DNA of 46,861 nt from an uncultured Eubacteriales bacterium (lineage in GTDB: Bacteria; Bacillota; Clostridia; Oscillospirales; Oscillospiraceae): assembly GCA_900544975.1 (NCBI GenBank), contig UQXI01000023.1, positions 1 to 46,861 of the forward strand, read 5' to 3'. A program made the position numbers and the translations under genes. The notes under the pieces were generated by a model, which was not told the DNA's origin, made no database searches, and was given only the letters and a program-made list of their open reading frames with translations. Of the stretch, positions 44,201-46,861 are shown in pieces. The stretch's first letter is position 1; each line of letters starts with the position of its first letter.

Positions 44201-44813
44201 TCCGGCTGCCTACCCCCGTATAACCGGCAGCCCATGCGTTGTGCGTGCCAATCATTTGGGAGGAAGTGGCCATGTTGGGATCCGCCGCCTCTTCCCGGTC
44301 CACCACACAGGGGGCATAGCGGGTTTCCAGAATCACATCCTGGACCCCAGACAGCTCCCGTATGGCCTCCATTTTTCCATAAGGCACATTGGCGGAAATC
44401 AAATTGGCGGCCAGCGTCAGGTTCCAAACGACATCCAAGGGTTCGCCGTCCAGCGCCTCGGTGGAAATGGCCGCCGCCATCCCCGTCTGACGCCTGGCCA
44501 GCCCCTGGCGGTAGGACATGGCTGCGGCATTTTCCGCAACGTCCCCCGTGGGGTAACCCGCCTCCAGGGTGGATTTCCCATCCAGTAAAATGGACACACG
44601 AACCAGGTCCGTGGGCAGATAGGACGGTTCCTCTTCTGGCTGGGAAAACGCATTTTGAGCAATCCGCGCGGAGACCACGCGGTTGTCTACCTGCGTAAAC
44701 TCCAGCTGGGTTCCCCCGGTGGGAGCGGCAGCCCCGGCCGGGGCAACCACACCCAGGCACAGGATCGCAGCCAACATCAGGGAAAGCATACGCATAAACT
44801 GGTGCTTTTTCAT
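38226..44813 (-). CDS. Giant S8 (subtilisin-family) surface protease 2, paralogue of protease 1
   Basis: 2195 residues with the same domain order as protease 1, so a duplicate placed tail to tail with it. Signal peptide 1-28; triad Asp209 (AVIDTGIDTDHQSF), His291 (GEHGSHVEGIA) and Ser644 (MSGTSMAAPQVAG). After His the usual Ala of HG-T/S-HVAG is Glu, a change next to the active site. PA insert with AFCSRGSTSFYQKAEA; dockerin-type loops at ~812-873 (DMDFDGNALVNADDVQALLD, DLDGDGAVTSYDAYLLLRAL); BIG2 at ~1503-1584; cohesin-like region ~1893-2005 (LLTVEYDGAEMMLTDVQV); three SLH modules from ~2013. AAAGGAG precedes the ATG. The very long opposite-strand frame across it is a shadow. Confidence 0.92.
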   Translation of the reverse strand: MKKHQFMRMLSLMLAAILCLGVVAPAGAAAPTGGTQLEFTQVDNRVVSARIAQNAFSQPEEEPSYLPTDLVRVSILLDGKSTLEAGYPTGDVAENAAAMSYRQGLARRQTGMAAAISTEALDGEPLDVVWNLTLAANLISANVPYGKMEAIRELSGVQDVILETRYAPCVVDREEAADPNMATSSQMIGTHNAWAAGYTGVGSRIAVIDTGIDTDHQSFDAAAFDYSLEQQKAQPILLDAAEISQKLSKLNIAGLGYAAKDLYVSSKIAFGFNYVDENLDITHDHDDQGEHGSHVEGIAAANAYIPKGDGTFAPALEAVKTQGVAPDAQIIAMKVFGTGGGAYDSDYMAAIEDAIILGADAINLSLGSAMAGSSRPSNGTYQTILDRVVDSDTVLVISAGNAGGWADQTQSEYLYHDGVNLDTLGSPGSYTNSLAIASVDNAGFTGTYFQVDQRMFSYTETRGYTNRPLASIAGAYDYIFIDGFGTEEDFAALNGALEGKIAFCSRGSTSFYQKAEAAVKYGAVATIVCNNQPGSINMDLTDYTQSQPCVSIRQSDGALIRSMSQPVTDDGGQELYRTGTLTISGEVDSAIYDLEYYTMSDFSSWGVPGTLELKPELTAPGGSIYSVNGAVAGGEAYEVMSGTSMAAPQVAGMAALVAQYIRQAGLDEKSGMTVRALSQSLLMSTAVPLREEASHGQYWSVLKQGAGLADVNKAIAAQSYIRMNEDATIAYADGKVKAELGDDPAREGVYRFSFTLHNLTDTEQPFTLSADLFTQDLFAGEDEVLYMDTCTTMLQADVKWTVNGQTLTPVEHMADMDFDGNALVNADDVQALLDYVVGKRAEISNEPHGDLDGDGAVTSYDAYLLLRALNSGVMTLPAGGQAEIQVELALTQAQKTRLNEAYSAGAYVEGYLYAQQLPTAEGVEGTVHSIPVLGFYGNWTDASMFDVGSYTTFQSGEEERIPYLAAATGDKAFFANTPAIRYADQPGKNYYFGGNPIVADETYMPERNAINGERGDQISIWNFALIRNAAASRFTVTQDGKTIHEMNTGKMDAAFYHTNQAVWQNTGYSIKPNYTPSGLEEGTQIELALTMAPELYVDATGQVNWNALGEGASMRMPVVIDNTAPTLEDVSLSLTGDSLQVTARDNQYVAGVVLYNAAGTQVLTNVGAKQEAKPGETLTYTLDMHQVKGERLLLQVYDYAMNTTTYKIKLGGAATVDTKFMAFYLLPNDNWYWDNAGWIGFDEAVNGDVTALAGADYVFTAAEFIGDHLYAMDDNGQLYCFGGGDLTAAPVPLGEPVVQENPDEGMINKVVFTDMTYDETSGKLYAVYSLYWMWGGWKYISHIAEVDPRTGQITDLTPEKTIGITDAAGKSLQVYGLTDDGVGNLYALAEDVQSHSLELYRVSTTEEGFGNRFELVFDTGYIWPSPRMTVNSDRDNPLHFIPMVWDQGNLYFFVEHDAPPAYETVEHVLVKVDPAAKTAETVGRFDYEAFPNVSCLLLNRDELQVSLDATSLEMLVGSTERLTATVTPWEADHSVTWTTSDESVATVNDRGAVTAHSLGNCTITATAVADPTKSATCEVTVKTVDVTLKGAAQDRDGNPQLFTWNLDTDETWTAGPALPSDLAAAAYSVPNQALYVQNRNSVMYRVDPVTGEKLDTSTGVSAFGAALQDMAMLEVFATADSPLAMGVYGAYLLGPNDPLTNTFNSGWNLTGVLNQYTGASKFVAIASGGMGTDDKGTECDFLYALDDTGSVWTFWYDGTGRISYSVYSSTLTGLDYPTESGAQHGSLVLSEDGSTLFFSYFTGTTNEIYVLQLMQSSNKEYYFRARRVADMGDGVWPAALYQVCTHDGADGIPAESLSVLKPTAGLQAEEHALEQTKMDGMLHACPGTVECQSKPTVSADGRAVTLTLTAKDAEGLDVASTNGLLTVEYDGAEMMLTDVQVAAPYHAVAQGEGTVKLAYAGLQAVEAGKAVATLTFVRNDETSTAVTVLHQETNEAKPGYREQMEVGPHKQHCPSAAFEDLALDAWYHEATDFVIARGYMKGISATRFAPGSSLTRAQAVTILYRMEGEPETGTELSFVDVPKDQYYTQAVIWAAEHQIVKGMDGTHYAPNGMITREQMVTMLARYAAYKGVDVRAKTEPDFPDVERVSPYAEEAMAWAVEVGLICGMDGTLNPKGTASRAQFAMIVMRFMENIL

Positions 44814-44959
44814 TTTTTCTACTCCTTTGTAATTTTCTACCGCTGGGGACGGCTGACCCTATATAAGCCGGCAAGCCGGTTATATACGTGCTTCTCTCAT
44901 ACTCATACGTGCGATCCCTCGCACTGTTACAGCAGTGTTCGCAAGTATGAGAACTCTTT
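44814..44959 (-). promoter_or_regulatory. Structured leader of protease 2
   Basis: About 146 nt between predicted start and ATG. Hairpin 1 (near the ribosome site) is 44860-44886, TATATAACCGGC-TT-GCCGGCTTATATA with one bulge. Hairpin 2 spans 44896-44951: CTCATACTTGCG pairs with CGCACGTATGAG around an inner CACTG/CAGTG hairpin. Neither has a terminator T run. I could not match a known riboswitch class. Confidence 0.45.
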
Positions 44960-44965
44960 TGTAGA

Positions 44966-44994
44966 ATAGTACCATATCCCCAGCTTAATTTCAA
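44966..44994 (-). promoter_or_regulatory. Promoter of protease 2
   Basis: Minus strand TTGAAA (complement of 44989-44994), 17 bases, TACTAT (complement of 44966-44971). It differs from the protease 1 promoter, so the paralogues need not be expressed together. Confidence 0.65.
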
Positions 44995-45021
44995 GACACA
45001 GTTTACATTTTTGTGCAAAAA

Positions 45022-45083
45022 GGCAAAAACTTCCAGCCAGGTACCGCTAAGAGGTCTCAGCGGCATCTGGCTGGAAGAAAAAA
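45022..45083 (-). terminator. Terminator of the winged-helix regulator gene
   Basis: CTTCCAGCCAG / CTGGCTGGAAG outer stem with inner CCGCT/AGCGG; GTTTTT follows on the minus strand. Confidence 0.75.
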
Positions 45084-45085
45084 TA

Positions 45086-46156
45086 TTAATCTATATCCGG
45101 TTTTAACGCAAGCAGATGGTTTGCCAAAATATCCAAAGCAGCGGGATTGACCCGGTAGCGCGAGCGTCCCTCATTCAGCTCTACCAAAAGCAGGCGGGCA
45201 TCCATCAAGCTGCTCACGTCCCGGCCGACGGTGCCCAAGTGCAGGCCCAACTCCCGGGCCATTTCCCGGGTGGACATTGGCCGTTCCCGCAGGGCCGCAA
45301 TCATCTTGATCCTCGCCGGCCCCGCCAGCAGCCGCAACGCCAGCAGCTCCCAATCCTCCAGTCCTGTTTTCGGTGCTTTCCGAATTGCAAACCCCACACC
45401 AATTTGCAGAGACACCACATGCTCTGCCTCATCCATCTCATAATGGGCAGTTCCTGCCCCAATGTACCGGGGCACAATTTGCAACACTTCGCAACCGTTG
45501 TTGACATATAACTGGCAGCGGTTTTTCAGCCATTTTTTCAGATCCTGCTGGGCAAAATAGGCTTCCCACTCTTGAAACAGCGGTTCCGATTTCGCCGCCC
45601 ATAAGTCCAGGAATGGCGTCAGATACTGGGCCACTGGCTCCAACAGCTCCGCCAACTGCTGGATATAAACATCAAAATGCTCCAGCGCCTCCTGCAAGCG
45701 AATGCGATAGCCCTCTGTAATGGGCAGCCCCTCCAGCCCTTGCGCCAAGGAGGCCACCTCACCCCGACCGCCGCATTCCACGGCATATTGCTCAATGCTG
45801 GCCGGGTATTCCTCCGCCTGCATGAAGCGCTGCCACTTCTTTTGCAGCAGTGTTATCGATTCCTCCACCGTCGTGCAGGAAAATGTCACGGAGCTGTAGA
45901 CCATATTTCGGGCAATGCAAGTGCATTGCCCGGCTTCGTTTTGCAGCTCTGTCTTTTCAAAAAAGAACCGAAGGGTTGGATCATGACGGGACATCCCTGC
46001 GCAGACGGTGTCCATCATCTTCTGCATACTATGTACCGGGATGCAGTAACTTCCCTCCCCGGCCAGATCCCGCGCGGGGATTTCGTTGACATACGCATAC
46101 AGCACTTCTACACTTTCCAACAAAATACTCGGCCTTTTCAGTAGAAAAATTCTCAT
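45086..46156 (-). CDS. ArsR-like winged-helix transcriptional regulator with large N-terminal domain
   Basis: 356 residues. The C-terminal ~80 residues are a winged helix of ArsR type: LLAGPARIKMIAALRERPMS, then TREMARELGLHLGTVGRDVS (recognition helix) and LLLVELNEGRSRYRVNP (wing). The N-terminal ~270 residues have helical character and no family I recognise, with LRFFFEKTELQ and several Trp-rich helices; it may sense a ligand or act as dimer scaffold. The start MRIFLLKRP follows GAGGG at seven bases, the longer frame does not. It is upstream of protease 2 on the same strand but ends at a terminator, so any link to the proteases is only positional. Confidence 0.82.
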   Translation of the reverse strand: MRIFLLKRPSILLESVEVLYAYVNEIPARDLAGEGSYCIPVHSMQKMMDTVCAGMSRHDPTLRFFFEKTELQNEAGQCTCIARNMVYSSVTFSCTTVEESITLLQKKWQRFMQAEEYPASIEQYAVECGGRGEVASLAQGLEGLPITEGYRIRLQEALEHFDVYIQQLAELLEPVAQYLTPFLDLWAAKSEPLFQEWEAYFAQQDLKKWLKNRCQLYVNNGCEVLQIVPRYIGAGTAHYEMDEAEHVVSLQIGVGFAIRKAPKTGLEDWELLALRLLAGPARIKMIAALRERPMSTREMARELGLHLGTVGRDVSSLMDARLLLVELNEGRSRYRVNPAALDILANHLLALKPDID

Positions 46157-46205
46157 TTCCGCACCCTCGCAGTTCACCATAATCTCCACAACAATAGATC
46201 CACCC

Positions 46206-46358
46206 GTAGGGAATGGTCTTGACCATTCCGTTTGCAAGCATTTTGTCCACAGGTCATCAACCACTCATTGCAAATCCTTGATCCCACATCGCAAAAACTT
46301 GCAATTTCCTGTAAATCTTCAGCCCCCGTCAGGCGGAACGGCCAAGGCCGTTCCCTAC
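46206..46358. repeat. REPIN-like pair, family B, widely spaced
   Basis: Left arm GTAGGGAATGGTCTTGACCA-TTCCG (46206-46230) and right arm CGGAACGGCCAAGGCCGTTC-CCTAC (46334-46358), GTAG ends outward, ~100 bp apart. It fills most of the 305-base gap between the regulator and 5S rRNA terminator. Confidence 0.78.
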
Positions 46359-46416
46359 GCAGTCTGCATTCCATATTGCAATACGGCCAGTCTCTTCGAA
46401 ATCCTACACACCCCAT

Positions 46417-46450
46417 ATAAAAAAATGGACATCCTCCGGATGTCCATTCT
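46417..46450 (-). terminator. Terminator of the 5S rRNA gene
   Basis: AATGGACATCC / GGATGTCCATT, 11 perfect pairs, three-base loop, then seven T on the minus strand. Confidence 0.85.
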
Positions 46451-46461
46451 CTTTCCTTATG

Positions 46462-46575
46462 TTGGCATTACCTATTTTCCCGGCCAGTCACCCGGCAAGT
46501 ATCGTCGGCGCATGTGAGCTTAACTTCTGTGTTCGGGATGGGAACAGGTGGACCCTCACAGCAATCAACACCAAC
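46462..46575 (-). rRNA. rrf: 5S ribosomal RNA
   Basis: On the minus strand the conserved core CCTGTTCCCATCCCGAACAC then AGAAGTTAAGCTC is present, followed by CGCCGACGATACTTG and CGGGTGACTGGCCGGG. The ends pair (TTGGTGTT with AATGCCAA), giving about 114 nt. No 16S or 23S sequence is within the window on its upstream side up to a tRNA gene; it has its own promoter and terminator. Confidence 0.95.
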
Positions 46576-46636
46576 TTCTTCCGGAAGGCCTTCGCCTTCC
46601 TCTATGTCAAAGCCCTTCGGCTCTAACAGCCTTCTA

Positions 46637-46665
46637 ATTATAGCACCCAACAACTTCCTTGTCAA
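46637..46665 (-). promoter_or_regulatory. Consensus promoter of the 5S rRNA gene
   Basis: Minus strand TTGACA (complement of 46660-46665), 17 bases, TATAAT (complement of 46637-46642): an exact consensus pair. The predicted start (~46630) leaves a precursor leader of ~55 nt ahead of mature 5S. Confidence 0.85.
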
Positions 46666-46781
46666 ACACTATTTTCTTCGTTCCCCTAGCGGCGAAGCCC
46701 AGCGCAGCGGGTTCGACGCTATGAGGAGGAGCAAGGGAGTGCACGCAGTTTTCGGCGCAAGCCTTTGGCTGGAGCCGGAAA

Positions 46782-46804
46782 CGGAGTAAACGGACTTTGC
46801 TCCG
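46782..46804 (-). terminator. Probable terminator after tRNA-Glu
   Basis: CGGAGCAAA / TTTACTCCG stem with a five-base loop on the minus strand, four bases after the tRNA CCA end; the T run is weak (TTTCC). Confidence 0.5.
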
Positions 46805-46807
46805 ACG

Positions 46808-46861
46808 TGGTGACCCGTACCGGATTCGAACCGATGTTAACGGCGTGAGAGGCCGCTGTCT
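46808..46861 (-). tRNA. tRNA-Glu (anticodon CTC), 5' part outside the window
   Basis: Minus strand gives anticodon stem GCGGC / GCCGT around loop CTCTCAC (anticodon CTC), T arm ATCGG-TTCGAAT-CCGGT, acceptor strand ACGGGTC, discriminator A and encoded CCA. It resembles the common Firmicutes tRNA-Glu (acceptor GGCCCGT type). The gene continues past the right edge. Confidence 0.9.

Noticed and set aside
41010..44588. A 1192-codon plus-strand open frame opposite protease 2
   Set aside because: The minus strand encodes a full S8 protease with triad and SLH modules; the antisense product shows no domain and no ribosome site.
44814..44959. Known riboswitch (for example cyclic-di-GMP) before protease 2
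   Set aside because: The hairpins are clear but none of the conserved loop sequences I know is present.
46666..46781. A short plus-strand gene between 5S and tRNA-Glu
   Set aside because: The frame has no ribosome site at a usable distance and lies in an rRNA/tRNA spacer.

Overview
The window looks like chromosomal DNA from a GC-rich, low-G+C-phylum-type endospore former of the class Clostridia, most like the gut Oscillospiraceae group (Flavonifractor, Intestinimonas, Oscillibacter relatives). This is an inference from gene content read by eye: S-layer homology (SLH) proteins, a PdaA-type cortex enzyme, a Spo0A-type DNA-binding protein, RemB, PerR with a reverse rubrerythrin, strong AGGAGG-type ribosome sites, and many TTGACA/TATAAT-like promoters. 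No species is named.

Layout. 1-4.3 kb: a MarR-regulated heterodimeric ABC exporter. 4.35-4.9 kb: a promoter, an orphan transcript of about 140 nt and terminators. 4.9-9.0 kb: a small exported protein, an orphan sugar-type ABC ATPase, BioY, DapF and RemB. 9.0-10.4 kb: mostly palindromic repeat elements and one XRE regulator. 10.4-14.5 kb: a YibE/F membrane protein, then a less GC-rich stretch with a BlaI/BlaR1-like pair coupled to an 80-residue exported protein, a short gene missed by length cut-offs, and a secreted protein. 14.7-15.8 kb: perR with reverse rubrerythrin. 16.0-18.7 kb: minD-like, an mgsA homologue with altered catalytic residues, and hisS. 18.8-20.0 kb: a divergent XRE regulator and an SLH protein with no signal peptide. 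20.2-24.0 kb: an operon of alanyl-tRNA editing protein, O-antigen-ligase-like protein, PdaA, then a cysteine/asparagine-rich miniprotein. 24.3-27.6 kb: a stand-alone Spo0A C-terminal domain, a DUF2079 membrane protein and a GNAT acetyltransferase. 28.1-31.35 kb: a DUF1538 transporter with a tandem P-II-like partner, and a HAD phosphatase. 31.6-44.8 kb: two giant convergent paralogous subtilisin-family surface proteases of 2153 and 2195 residues. 45.1-46.9 kb: a winged-helix regulator, a 5S rRNA gene with its own promoter and terminator, and the 3' part of tRNA-Glu.

The two most notable themes are as follows. (1) The twin proteases each carry a signal peptide, an S8 catalytic domain with a PA insert, an internal dockerin-type calcium repeat pair, a BIG2 domain, a cohesin-like sandwich and three SLH modules; a surface protease that may dock on itself or on a partner is a testable idea. 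(2) Dispersed palindromes all show a GTAG tetranucleotide next to a hairpin and mostly sit in inverted pairs, which is the architecture of REP/REPIN elements mobilised by RAYT transposases. No RAYT gene is in the window.

Most genes are ordinary housekeeping or accessory genes. Functional statements rest on motifs read directly in the translations; no database search was possible.
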